This document shows positions 35,200 through 43,833 of a stretch of DNA of 44,146 nucleotides, in pieces. The notes below the pieces were generated by a model. The model was given only the letters and a program-made list of their open reading frames with translations. It made no database searches and was not told where the DNA came from. Position numbers and translations under genes: made by a program. Source of the DNA: Gemmataceae bacterium (GTDB lineage: Bacteria > Planctomycetota > Planctomycetia > Gemmatales > Gemmataceae); NCBI GenBank assembly GCA_009692005.1, contig SHZZ01000029.1:1-44146 (forward strand), in the 5' to 3' direction. Numbering within the stretch: position 1 is the stretch's first letter; each line of letters starts with the position of its first letter.

Positions 35200-36019
35200 T
35201 TTCAATGCGCCTGGGAACGCGAAATTTAATCTCCAAGAGGCGCTTGAAACCATCTTGCGAGGCGATTGGCTGACGGACTCCCGTTGGCAAGGGGAAGGGG
35301 TGCGTGTTGCCATTCTCGATACAGGCATTTCGCCCGAAGTATTGCAAAAAAAACATGGAGCCAATGGCACGACACTGGAACCGATGGAATGCGTGGTCTT
35401 GCGCGAACAAGAAATCGTTCCCTCCCAGGGCAAGGCTTCCTCGCCGCATGGGACGGTGGTTGCTGACATTCTTTTGAGCCATGCCCCGCGGGCCCGGCTT
35501 TTTTCCGCAGATCTCTTTGGTTCGCGCGCCGGTTCGGACCTGGACCTGCTACTGCGCGGCTTGCGCCTGGCCATGGACACTTGGCAGTGCAAGGTGATTA
35601 ACATTTCCCTGGGGCTTTCCGAAAATAAGGTTCTCCAACCCTGGCGGCGGCTGCAATTATTACAGGTGTTGGAGGAAGCCTATCAACGGGATATTCTGGT
35701 GTTCTGCCCGGCACACAATGACCATCCAACCATCCGTAGTTACCCGGCCCTGTTCGCCCCGCCATTGTTTTCCGTCAACAAAGGTTTCCTCGACGACTTG
35801 CTAAAATTCCGCTACCGCCCTTGGCAGGGAGTGGAATTCGCAGGCCATGGCCAGGCCAGTTTGGCGCCCGAGGGCACGGACCCAGCAACTTCTTGGGCCA
35901 CGGCGCAGGTGGCCGGCATGGCAACCCGTTTAGTTTCTGCCTGGCCAGGAATTAAACCCTTTGAAATGAAAACACTGCTCTATTGGATTTCCGAGTCCTT
36001 GGGAAAGCGAGAAAAATAA
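35192..36019 (+). CDS. Leaderless subtilisin-like (S8) serine protease
   Basis: 275 residues from GTG 35192 (ribosome binding site GAGGT five bases upstream, inside the previous gene). The catalytic triad is intact: Asp43 in VRVAILDTGISP, His86 in SPHGTVVADIL, and Ser234 in PATSWATAQVAG. The oxyanion Asn176 is in FCPAHND. VINISLGLSENK is also typical. The serine motif departs from the usual GTSMAxP (Gly to Ala, Pro to Ala). There is no signal peptide and no propeptide, so it should act in the cytoplasm, which is unusual for S8 enzymes. The eight-base overlap with the response regulator gene links the two functions. The kinase gene follows after about 90 bases. Confidence 0.87.
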   Translation: MSDFNAPGNAKFNLQEALETILRGDWLTDSRWQGEGVRVAILDTGISPEVLQKKHGANGTTLEPMECVVLREQEIVPSQGKASSPHGTVVADILLSHAPRARLFSADLFGSRAGSDLDLLLRGLRLAMDTWQCKVINISLGLSENKVLQPWRRLQLLQVLEEAYQRDILVFCPAHNDHPTIRSYPALFAPPLFSVNKGFLDDLLKFRYRPWQGVEFAGHGQASLAPEGTDPATSWATAQVAGMATRLVSAWPGIKPFEMKTLLYWISESLGKREK

Positions 36020-36110
36020 GGCGTTTTTCACCTGTGGATCTTCTTAACCCTCCCCGGATTTATTATTATGTAAGAGTCCCCGTCCGGTCCCCAAAAGGAA
36101 CCATCCCTTC

Positions 36111-39100
36111 ATGGCAGAAAAAGACCACACCACCGATCCTTACAAGACCCAAATGGAAAGCGTCCCCAAGGGGAAAGGCCATAAGGAAATACCGGAACTG
36201 GTGACGGCGCCAGGACAGTTGGTTAATTCCCAGGTGAACCCAGGTGATTTTTCGCTTGAAAAAAAGGCCAACTTCCCTCGCCTGCCCAATTACGAAATCA
36301 CTCGGGTATTGGGCCAGGGGGGGATGGGCGTGGTTTACCTGGCCAATGACCTGACCCTGAATAGGGTGGTGGCCATCAAGATGATTAGAGAAAGAGTCAT
36401 TGGGTCGGAAGGGTTGGATCGGTTTCAACGGGAACAGCAGGTTTTGGCCCAATTAGAAGATCCTGGAGTGGTGAAGCTGTTTAATTACGGCGTGGAGGAA
36501 GGGCGGCCCTGGTTTGCCATGGAATATTGTCAGGGTGGAACCCTGGACACCTGGCTAAAGGAAAATGCACACCAGGAGGATGGGGTCACCGTTGCCCAAC
36601 AAATGGTCCAAGTAGCCTTGGCAATTCATTCCGCTCACCAGGCGGGAATTCTCCATCGTGATTTGAAACCTGGGAACATTTTTCTTAGTCAAGTTCCCCC
36701 TTCCATGCAAACACGACTGGCCATCCCGTTGCAAGCCCTGAAGTCGATGAACAAGAATCCCTTATTTCAGTACCAGCTAAAGGTTGGGGATTTCGGTCTG
36801 GCCCGGTCTGGCAAATCCTCCTCGGTGACCAAGACCGGCATTGCCATGGGGACGCCTTCTTACATGGCGCCGGAACAAGCGCGCGGAGATAAAATCGGAG
36901 TGGGCTCCGCCGCGGATGTCTACGGCCTGGGGGGAATACTTTACACCCTGCTGACACAAAGAAGGCCTTTTGAGGGAACCCTGGAACAGGTTTTGCGTGA
37001 CTTGCACGACCGAGCCCCCCCGCCCCCTTCAAATTTTAACACCAGCCTGCACAAGGACCTGGAAACCATCTGCTTAAAGTGCCTGGAAAAAAAACCAGGC
37101 AACCGCTATGGCAGCGCCATGGAATTGGCAAACGACCTGGAAAGGTTTACCCAGGGAATGCCGATTTCCGCCCGCCCCTATACGGAAGTGGAAAAGGCCT
37201 GGCGCTGGTGCTTGCGCAATAACACTCTGGCCCTGGCGATGGTATCGGCGATGGTGTTCCTCCTGATTGGCGCGGTGGTCAGCGGCATTTTCGCCGTGAA
37301 AGCCGGCCACCAACGCAATCTGGCCAATCAATTATTAATCAGCGAAAGGAAGGAACGGGAACGGGCGGACAGTTTGGACTATCAAACTCATATCCGTTCG
37401 GCGCAAATGGCCTGGGACGCCGGCCGCGCCGACCTGGCCATGCAAAACCTGGAAAAATGCCCCTGGGATTTTCGCGGGTTTGGCTTTTCCTATTTGGCAA
37501 CGCAGTTTCTCAATAAACAAATCATCTTTCGCGATCATTTGCGCCGGGTCAATTGCGCCAACTTCAGCCCGGACAGGAAAAACATTCTGACCGCCAGCGC
37601 CGATCACACCGTCAAAGTGTGGGACACCTGGAAGGGCGAATTGCTCTTCACCCTGGAAGGGCACAAGGAGGAGGTCACTTATGCTTTATATAGTCCGGAC
37701 GGCAAGCGGGCCGCGTCCGCAAGTTTTGATCAAACCATTATTTTGTGGAATTTGGAACAGAGGAAAGCGGAAAAAATTCTGCGCGGCCACCTCGGCCGCA
37801 TTTTGGCGGTCATCTTCAGCCCAGATGGAAAAACCCTGGCTTCCGGAGGAGATGATGGCACCATTCGGATTTGGGATGCCAGCACGGGCGCCGAAATCAT
37901 GGTCCCCATGGTTTCTCCCGCAGGCATGGTTTTTTCCCTGATGTTTGACTCCAAGGGCAAAAGACTGGTATCGGGGGGTGAAGCCACCCTTTCAACCCCG
38001 GGAGTCCACCTTTGGGATGTCCAAAAAGGCGGAGCCCCTTTAGCCGGGTTTTCCGGTCCCTTTGGGACAGCTTTCAATGTCTTGATTACCCCAGACGATT
38101 CCCAAATCGTGGCCGGTTGCGGTGACCAAACCATATACGCCTGGGACATTCTGGGAAAATCACCTGCCAAGGTTTTCAAGGGCCATGGTGGACGGGTCTA
38201 TTGCATTGATGTCAGCCCCGATGGCCAGTTTCTGGTTTCCGGTGGAGGTGATCAGGCCCTCAAAGTTTGGAACCTGAAATCCGGGGTCCTCTTGCGAACG
38301 CTTCAAGGCCACACGGGGAATGTTTATGGTGTTGCCTTTTGTTCGCAAGGCCGATTTGTGGCCTCGTGCAGTGAGGACACTTCTGCCCGTGTCTGGGATT
38401 TGAACGAGGATTACGGGCCCGAAACCATCCCGCTCAAGAAGGGGACCGCAACCCGTTTTGCTTTCAGCCCGGTCGAGAACATTTTGGCCACGGTTGGCAA
38501 GGAAGGCTGGTTGCAAGTAGTCAGCATTTCAGAAAAAAAGGAAATCTGGAGTGTTCATGCCCATGAGGGGTTTGCCTTTGGTGTGGCTTTCAGCCCCGAT
38601 GGAGAGAAAATCGCAACTTCCGGAATGGATGGTAAGATGCATTTATGGGACAGGCATTCGGGCAATAAAATCCACTCCTTTCTGGGCCATCGGGGAAAAG
38701 TTTTGGATGTAGCTTTTAGCCCGGACGGAAAAAAGCTGGGGTCCGCCGGAGAATTAGGAGGCATCCGAATTTGGGACACCAATGACTTCAAGGAGATCTT
38801 TGTTGTCGCTGGTCACAAAGGCAAAGTTTATTCCCTGGATTTCAGCCCAGATGGCGCTTTCTTGGCCTCAGCGGGAGAGGACGGCCTGGTGAAAATTTGG
38901 GATTCTCAAAAAGGAATCCAAGTTAATTCCTTGCGCGCCTCCAGCACCGGCAGTGAAGAAATCATCGGTGTGGCCTACAACCCTAAAGGAAATTTGCTGG
39001 CCAGCAGTTGCAGAAATTTTTTGACCGGTGACAAGGTGGTGATCTGGGAACTGTCGCCCGAAGGAAAAGAAACTGGCAATCGCAGGGAATTGGAGGGGCA

Positions 39101-39986
39101 CTATTCCTTTATCTATGGCCTGGATTTCAATCCGAATGGGTCAAGAATCATAACGGGAAGCGGCGACCATACCATTAAATTCTGGGAGGTGGACAACGGC
39201 ACGGAAATCCTGACCATTCATGGCCACACGGACATCGTTTCCGGAGTCGGGTTTAACCGAACTGGAAACCTGGCGGCCTCCTGTAGCGGGGAGAATTTTA
39301 TCCGCTTGTGGAGCGCCCAGAAAGAACTTGAATTCCGGACCTTGGATGGTCATTCAGATACGGTTAAGTCCGTCGCCTTCAGCCCTGACGGGAAATGGAT
39401 TGCCAGCAGTGGCGATGATAAAAATATCATCCTGCGGAGTGGAATAAGCGGGAGGTTGTTGCAAAGAAAAACCGGTTTTCCCCAGGGCATTTCCCGAGTG
39501 GCGTTTTCCGCCGATTCCAAGGTTGTGTTAATCGAGGACGCCAAAGGGGTCGTTAGTGGGATGGATACGGAGTATTTCTCACCCTTGTCTTCCCTTCCCC
39601 CTTTTCCCAAGCAAAGCCAATTGGCATCCGCCGATGGACGGATGAATGTATGGAGGCTGGGAGAAACCGGTTCCACCATTCTTATACTCGACCTGCAGGT
39701 TCGCCAAAATAACCGCCAGCACGTCGAAGAAATGATCCGTCGTTGGGAAGTGTTTCCTCCCGGATTTTTCTTGGGCCGGGCCATGCAGGCGCTGGCAGAG
39801 GGTAATGGGCTTGCTGCCAAAAATAACTTTGACATCCTCCTGCAAGAGGAACCCTGGCAAGGCGTTTGGCATGCGGGCATTTCCCTGGCCCAGGCGCAAT
39901 TAGGCAATGCTCCGCAAGCCGCATCCCACCTCATGCGGGCCTTGTTCCTTCATCCCGATCCTTTTACTCCTCTGAAACCCAAGTAG
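36111..39986 (+). CDS. Transmembrane Ser/Thr protein kinase with WD40 repeats
   Basis: 1291 residues. The kinase domain (about 61-350) has LGQGGMGVVYLA (68-79), Lys90 in VAIK, HRDLKPGN (Asp184, Asn189), DFG (227-229) and GTPSYMAPE (247-255). All catalytic residues are present. About 24 extra residues sit between Asn189 and DFG. One transmembrane helix (about 372-397, ALAMVSAMVFLLIGAVVSGI) is followed by a linker and about 15 WD40 repeats (roughly 460-1180; many read SPDGKxLASxxxDxTIxxWD), enough for two propellers. A helical TPR-like tail ends the protein. The repeats probably lie outside the cytoplasm. This plan is typical of planctomycetes. It may be co-transcribed with the response regulator and protease genes. 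Confidence 0.95.
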   Translation: MAEKDHTTDPYKTQMESVPKGKGHKEIPELVTAPGQLVNSQVNPGDFSLEKKANFPRLPNYEITRVLGQGGMGVVYLANDLTLNRVVAIKMIRERVIGSEGLDRFQREQQVLAQLEDPGVVKLFNYGVEEGRPWFAMEYCQGGTLDTWLKENAHQEDGVTVAQQMVQVALAIHSAHQAGILHRDLKPGNIFLSQVPPSMQTRLAIPLQALKSMNKNPLFQYQLKVGDFGLARSGKSSSVTKTGIAMGTPSYMAPEQARGDKIGVGSAADVYGLGGILYTLLTQRRPFEGTLEQVLRDLHDRAPPPPSNFNTSLHKDLETICLKCLEKKPGNRYGSAMELANDLERFTQGMPISARPYTEVEKAWRWCLRNNTLALAMVSAMVFLLIGAVVSGIFAVKAGHQRNLANQLLISERKERERADSLDYQTHIRSAQMAWDAGRADLAMQNLEKCPWDFRGFGFSYLATQFLNKQIIFRDHLRRVNCANFSPDRKNILTASADHTVKVWDTWKGELLFTLEGHKEEVTYALYSPDGKRAASASFDQTIILWNLEQRKAEKILRGHLGRILAVIFSPDGKTLASGGDDGTIRIWDASTGAEIMVPMVSPAGMVFSLMFDSKGKRLVSGGEATLSTPGVHLWDVQKGGAPLAGFSGPFGTAFNVLITPDDSQIVAGCGDQTIYAWDILGKSPAKVFKGHGGRVYCIDVSPDGQFLVSGGGDQALKVWNLKSGVLLRTLQGHTGNVYGVAFCSQGRFVASCSEDTSARVWDLNEDYGPETIPLKKGTATRFAFSPVENILATVGKEGWLQVVSISEKKEIWSVHAHEGFAFGVAFSPDGEKIATSGMDGKMHLWDRHSGNKIHSFLGHRGKVLDVAFSPDGKKLGSAGELGGIRIWDTNDFKEIFVVAGHKGKVYSLDFSPDGAFLASAGEDGLVKIWDSQKGIQVNSLRASSTGSEEIIGVAYNPKGNLLASSCRNFLTGDKVVIWELSPEGKETGNRRELEGHYSFIYGLDFNPNGSRIITGSGDHTIKFWEVDNGTEILTIHGHTDIVSGVGFNRTGNLAASCSGENFIRLWSAQKELEFRTLDGHSDTVKSVAFSPDGKWIASSGDDKNIILRSGISGRLLQRKTGFPQGISRVAFSADSKVVLIEDAKGVVSGMDTEYFSPLSSLPPFPKQSQLASADGRMNVWRLGETGSTILILDLQVRQNNRQHVEEMIRRWEVFPPGFFLGRAMQALAEGNGLAAKNNFDILLQEEPWQGVWHAGISLAQAQLGNAPQAASHLMRALFLHPDPFTPLKPK

Positions 39987-40030
39987 ACGGTGTGCGGAAA
40001 GGGGCCCGCACTGGATTGCATGGAGTTATT

Positions 40031-40066
40031 GCCGGGGTAAACCCCCTCCCGGCCGAAATTATTTTT
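40031..40066 (+). terminator. Probable terminator after the kinase gene
   Basis: GCCGGG (40031-40036) pairs with CCCGGC (40048-40053), with a possible GGGG/CCCC pairing inside. It is followed by gaaattattttt. It lies 45 bases after the kinase stop and overlaps the last codons of ugd on the other strand. Confidence 0.6.
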
Positions 40067-41378
40067 CCGGGCAAACCGTTTTCCTGCCAATGGAGTAATA
40101 GGTGAAACCTTGCGCCTTTAAGGATTTGGGGTCGTAAAGGTTCCGCCCGTCGAAGATGATTTTGTTTTTTAACAGCTCTCCCATGCGTTTAAAGTCCGGG
40201 TTACGAAACTCCTGCCATTCCGTGACGATGGCCAAAGCGTCGGCGCCCTCAAGCGCCTCATAGGGGCTTTCGCAATAAACCATTTTATTCCCATGAATGG
40301 CCCGTGTGTTTTCCATGGCTTGCGGGTCGTGAACTTTGAGAGAAACGCCCGCTTTCAATAAAGCGTCAATCAAGGCCAGGGCCGAAGCCTCGCGAATGTC
40401 GTCAGTTCGCGGCTTGAAGGCCAGGCCCCAAAGGGCGAGACGCAACCCCTGCAATTTACCGTGAAAATGCCCGCTGATTTTATTAAAGAGGACCTGCTTT
40501 TGTTTCTCATTGACCGCGTCAATGGCCTCGAGCATGGCCGGGGCCTCGCCGTTTTCCCTGGCCATGTGGATGAGGGCCCGGATGTCCTTGGGGAAGCAGG
40601 AGCCGCCGTACCCGGCGCCAGGGAAAAGAAATTGAAAGCCGATGCGAGCGTCGTGGCCAATCCCCCGGCGCACATCGTTGATATCGCCGCCCACTTTTTC
40701 GCACAAGTTGGCCATCTCGTTGATGTAGGAGATCTTGGTGGCAAGCATGGCGTTGGCCGCGTATTTGGTCATCTCGGCGCTTTCGGGCGACATCACCAGC
40801 AAGGGATGTTCGGTGCGCAAGAAGGGGGCGTAAAGCTCGTGGAAAGAGTCGGCCAGTTCCAGCGAACGGATGCCGATCACCACTCGGTCTGGCTTTGTGC
40901 AGTCTTCAATGGCGGCGCCTTCCTTCAAGAATTCCGGATTGCTGGCCACCAGGATGGGGTGTGCGGAATGTTCGTCCACCAGAGCCTGGACCTTTTTATT
41001 GGTGCCAACGGGCACGGTGCTTTTTATAACCACGATCTTCTTGCCATTCGCCGACCGAGCAATTGCTTTGGCCACCTCGAAAACGGTAGTGAGATCGGCG
41101 GCGCCGCTCTCCGACTGCGGGGTGCCAACGGCAATGAATACCCACTGCGATTCCTCCACGCCTTCGACCAGGTTGGTGGTAAAGGTCAATCGGCCATTTT
41201 GAAAGTTCCTCCGGACCATTTCCTCCAGCCCGGGTTCGTAAATGGGAATCACCCCGCCTTGCAACCGGGCGATTTTCCCCGCGTCCTTGTCGATGCAGAT
41301 GACTTCATTGCCGCTGTCGGCAAAACAAGTCCCCGTTACCAGCCCGACATAGCCTGTGCCTACCACCGCTATTTTCAT
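40059..41378 (-). CDS. ugd: UDP-glucose 6-dehydrogenase family protein
   Basis: Oxidises UDP-glucose to UDP-glucuronate with NAD, feeding polysaccharide synthesis. 439 residues. The NAD-binding start is [16 protein letters not shown]. Further motifs are [33 protein letters not shown] and the catalytic cysteine in [12 protein letters not shown] (Cys261). The C-terminal domain has [18 protein letters not shown] 41378 overlaps the upstream epimerase gene by four bases. GDP-mannose dehydrogenase belongs to the same superfamily, but length and motifs favour UDP-glucose. Confidence 0.94.
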   Translation of the reverse strand: MKIAVVGTGYVGLVTGTCFADSGNEVICIDKDAGKIARLQGGVIPIYEPGLEEMVRRNFQNGRLTFTTNLVEGVEESQWVFIAVGTPQSESGAADLTTVFEVAKAIARSANGKKIVVIKSTVPVGTNKKVQALVDEHSAHPILVASNPEFLKEGAAIEDCTKPDRVVIGIRSLELADSFHELYAPFLRTEHPLLVMSPESAEMTKYAANAMLATKISYINEMANLCEKVGGDINDVRRGIGHDARIGFQFLFPGAGYGGSCFPKDIRALIHMARENGEAPAMLEAIDAVNEKQKQVLFNKISGHFHGKLQGLRLALWGLAFKPRTDDIREASALALIDALLKAGVSLKVHDPQAMENTRAIHGNKMVYCESPYEALEGADALAIVTEWQEFRNPDFKRMGELLKNKIIFDGRNLYDPKSLKAQGFTYYSIGRKTVCPEK

Positions 41379-42364
41379 ACTGATCCATCCTTATTCTTGG
41401 CAATTTCTTCCTTCACCTGGCCCCGCCAATATGCCAGCGTGTCCCGAAGGGTTTGCTCCAGCGAAATTTCCGGTTGCCAGCCGGTGGCTTGCCTCAGTTT
41501 CTCCACCCCGGCAAAGGCAATTCCCTTCTCCTCTTTTCCCGACATGGAGGCTTTTTCCTCCACGCGAATGTCCCGCCGCTCCGACATTTCCAGCAATTTT
41601 TCCAGCGCCTCGCGCATTACCACCGGTTTCCCCGTGGCGATATTATAGGCCTGGCCTGAAACTCCTTTTTGCATCAGCAGCGCGTAGGCCCGCGCCATAT
41701 CCCGCACATCGGTCAAGTCGCGGGGTGAATTCAAAGGGCCGGTCTGCAATAACGGGGGCATCAGGCCCGCTTCGATGCAGGCGATTTTCGCGGAAAAACT
41801 GGCGATGGCAAAATCCGTCCCCTGCCGCGGGCCGATGTGATTGAACGGTCGCGCACGCACGATTTCCAACCCGACGGATTTCCCAAACTGCAAGGCCAGC
41901 CAATCCACCGCCGCTTTTGAAGCCGCATAAGGGCTGTCTGGAAAAAAAGGGCTCTCTTCGTCCTTGAGGTCCCGGGCTTGTGTTGCCGGACCGTAAATCA
42001 AACCTGAACCAGCCACAAGGATGCGGGGTTTCAACCCGCTTTCCCGAATGGCTTCCAAAAGAGCCAGGGTAGTTTGCAAATTGCCTGTCCAGGTAACGGC
42101 CACTTCCTGATGCGATTTCCAGGTTTGCGAATAACCCGCAAGGTGATAAACCTGGCTCGGACCGATCCCCCGCAAGGTTTCCTTAACCTGGCAAGGGTTG
42201 TCCCAGCAGGTTTTGTGAAGCTTGATTTGAGGAATGGGGGGGAAGGAAGCGGGCCAGGTTCCCGTCCGGGAGAGGCCATGGATCTCCACGCCCTTTTCCC
42301 GGGCCAGCAACTCAGCCAAAAACGAACCAGCAAACCCGGTGATTCCCGTTATGACTACCACCAT
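41375..42364 (-). CDS. NAD(P)-dependent sugar-nucleotide epimerase/reductase
   Basis: Extended short-chain dehydrogenase of 329 residues. The nucleotide-binding motif is GITGFAG (7-13). The catalytic residues are Ser120 ([10 protein letters not shown]) and Tyr146/Lys150 ([11 protein letters not shown]). [12 protein letters not shown] and [14 protein letters not shown] resemble GDP-4-keto-6-deoxymannose reductase (Rmd) and related enzymes. It overlaps ugd by four bases and lies 18 bases after rfbB, so these three genes form one nucleotide-sugar operon. The exact product sugar cannot be fixed from sequence. With an RfbB partner, a 4-keto sugar is a plausible substrate. Confidence 0.88.
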   Translation of the reverse strand: MVVVITGITGFAGSFLAELLAREKGVEIHGLSRTGTWPASFPPIPQIKLHKTCWDNPCQVKETLRGIGPSQVYHLAGYSQTWKSHQEVAVTWTGNLQTTLALLEAIRESGLKPRILVAGSGLIYGPATQARDLKDEESPFFPDSPYAASKAAVDWLALQFGKSVGLEIVRARPFNHIGPRQGTDFAIASFSAKIACIEAGLMPPLLQTGPLNSPRDLTDVRDMARAYALLMQKGVSGQAYNIATGKPVVMREALEKLLEMSERRDIRVEEKASMSGKEEKGIAFAGVEKLRQATGWQPEISLEQTLRDTLAYWRGQVKEEIAKNKDGSV

Positions 42365-42382
42365 GGACCGCTGCCCCCGAAA

Positions 42383-43393
42383 TTAACTGTTGCCATACTG
42401 CGTTTGATAGTAACGGAGGTAGTCGCCCGTGCGGATGGAATTCACCCATTCCGGGTTGTCCAGATACCAGCGAACCGTTTCCTGCAGCCCATTCTCGAAC
42501 ACCCATTGGGGTTGCCAACCCAATTCCTTCTCAGCTTTGGAACAATCAATGGCGTACCTGCGGTCGTGCCCGGGCCGGTCTTTGACATAGCGGATCAGCG
42601 AATCGGGCTTGCCCAGGGATTGGAGAAGCGCCTTGGTGAGCTCCATGTTGGTCCGTTCGCTTTTTCCCCCCAGGTTATAAACCTCCCCCGGCTGGCCTTT
42701 TTCCAAAACCGCCAGGATGCCCTTGCAATGGTCCTCCACATGAATCCAATCGCGGACATTGAGCCCGTCGCCATAGACCGGCACCGGTTCATTCCGACAC
42801 AAGTTGCTAATGAACAGTGGAATGAGTTTTTCCGGAAACTGGTACGGCCCGTAGTTGTTGGAACAGCGGGTGATGACAGCGGGGAAATGAAAAGTGTGGA
42901 CATAACTCCTCACGATCAGGTCGGAAGCGGCCTTGCTGGCGGAGTACGGGCTGTTGGGCGCCAGGGGGGTCTCTTCAGTGAAGAAGCCCGAATCGCCCAG
43001 GCTGCCGTAAACTTCGTCGGTGGAAACATGGACGAATTTTGTCACCTTGTGGGAGCGGGCAGAATCGAGCAGCACCTGGGTGCCCACCACATTGGTGCGG
43101 ATGAATGGGCCGGAATCGAGAATGCTGCGATCGACATGGCTTTCGGCGGCAAAATGCACCACGCGGGTGATGCCTTGGGAAAAGACTTGGTCTACCGCCT
43201 GTCGGTCAGCGATGTCACCCTTGAAAAATTTCAGCCGGGGATGGTTTTGCCAATCTTTAAGATTGGCCAGATTGCCTGCGTAAGTCAGGAGATCGAAATT
43301 GACAATATCCCAGGGCAGGTCTTTTTGAAGAAGCAAGCGGATGAAATTGCTGCCAATAAAACCACAACCGCCCGTCACAAGAATTTTTTCCAT
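42383..43393 (-). CDS. rfbB: dTDP-glucose 4,6-dehydratase
   Basis: Converts dTDP-glucose to dTDP-4-keto-6-deoxyglucose, the branch point to rhamnose and other deoxysugars. 336 residues. Motifs are ILVTGGCGFIGSNFIRLL, HFAAESHVDRSI, VSTDEVYGSL (Thr125, Asp126, Glu127), SPYSASKAASD (Tyr150, Lys154), RCSNNYGPYQFPEKLIPL and KDRPGHDRRYAID, all typical of RfbB/RmlB. It is the first gene of the minus-strand operon rfbB-epimerase-ugd. rfbA, rfbC and rfbD are not in the window. An inverted repeat sits just upstream (43417-43433). Confidence 0.95.
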   Translation of the reverse strand: MEKILVTGGCGFIGSNFIRLLLQKDLPWDIVNFDLLTYAGNLANLKDWQNHPRLKFFKGDIADRQAVDQVFSQGITRVVHFAAESHVDRSILDSGPFIRTNVVGTQVLLDSARSHKVTKFVHVSTDEVYGSLGDSGFFTEETPLAPNSPYSASKAASDLIVRSYVHTFHFPAVITRCSNNYGPYQFPEKLIPLFISNLCRNEPVPVYGDGLNVRDWIHVEDHCKGILAVLEKGQPGEVYNLGGKSERTNMELTKALLQSLGKPDSLIRYVKDRPGHDRRYAIDCSKAEKELGWQPQWVFENGLQETVRWYLDNPEWVNSIRTGDYLRYYQTQYGNS

Positions 43394-43416
43394 GCCAAGC
43401 CTCGAAGGTTGAACTA

Positions 43417-43433
43417 TATCCAGTACATGGATA
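43417..43433 (-). promoter_or_regulatory. rfbB: Operator-like inverted repeat before rfbB
   Basis: TATCCA-gtaca-TGGATA is a perfect 6-bp inverted repeat, 24 bases upstream of the rfbB start. On the minus strand it overlaps a TATAGT box (43413-43418) that could be a -10 element. A second perfect repeat, GTTGCA-G-TGCAAC, lies at 43488-43500. Either could bind a dimeric regulator. Confidence 0.4.
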
Positions 43434-43574
43434 CCGGTTTTAGGGGGTTCAGGAAAAGGGCACTTTGCCCAATGTGGATGATTTTTTGTTGCAGTGCAAC
43501 TTCCGGGATGTTTGAGTTTTAACTGTCATTCACCGATAGAAATGTTCCCATTAAGCTGCTTTCAAAGGCCAGGT

Positions 43575-43767
43575 TAAATGGTGTCAGTTCATTTTTCCGT
43601 GTCCAATTACCTCGTCTCCAGTTAGGCTGCCCGAATGGGCCGACCCTTGCGGCCGAGTTTTGACGGCTTGATCTTCCACGCCATCAATCGTGGCAACAAT
43701 CGAGACGCCGTCTTTGCCCGACCGGCCGCGGAAGGCGGGGCAGAAATAAATGAACTGACACCATTTA
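43575..43767 (+). mobile_element. 193-bp miniature element with perfect 20-bp inverted ends
   Basis: The 20-mer at 43575-43594 (TAAATGGTGTCAGTTCATTT) is exactly the reverse complement of 43748-43767. The enclosed 150 bases carry the start codon and first codons of a REP-associated (Y1-type) transposase and no complete gene. The GTGTCAGTTC-type ends are the kind that flank such transposases in many genomes. This looks like an internally deleted, non-autonomous copy, comparable to a MITE or REPIN-like unit. Confidence 0.8.
43635..43727 (+). pseudogene. N-terminal remnant of a REP-associated tyrosine transposase
   Basis: ATG 43635 begins MGRPLRPSFDGLIFHAINRG and continues NNRDAVFA, which matches the typical N-terminus of Y1/IS200-like REP-associated transposases (first part of the HUH-Y1 domain). 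After about 28 codons the similarity stops. The frame then crosses the right inverted repeat and ends at 43844. The HUH and tyrosine motifs are missing, so no active enzyme can be made. Confidence 0.75.
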
Positions 43768-43833
43768 TTCCTTGCTGGCGGCGTTACGGTATTTGTTCAA
43801 CTCGTTACGCACCGGGCCCTGCACCCTTTCTAA

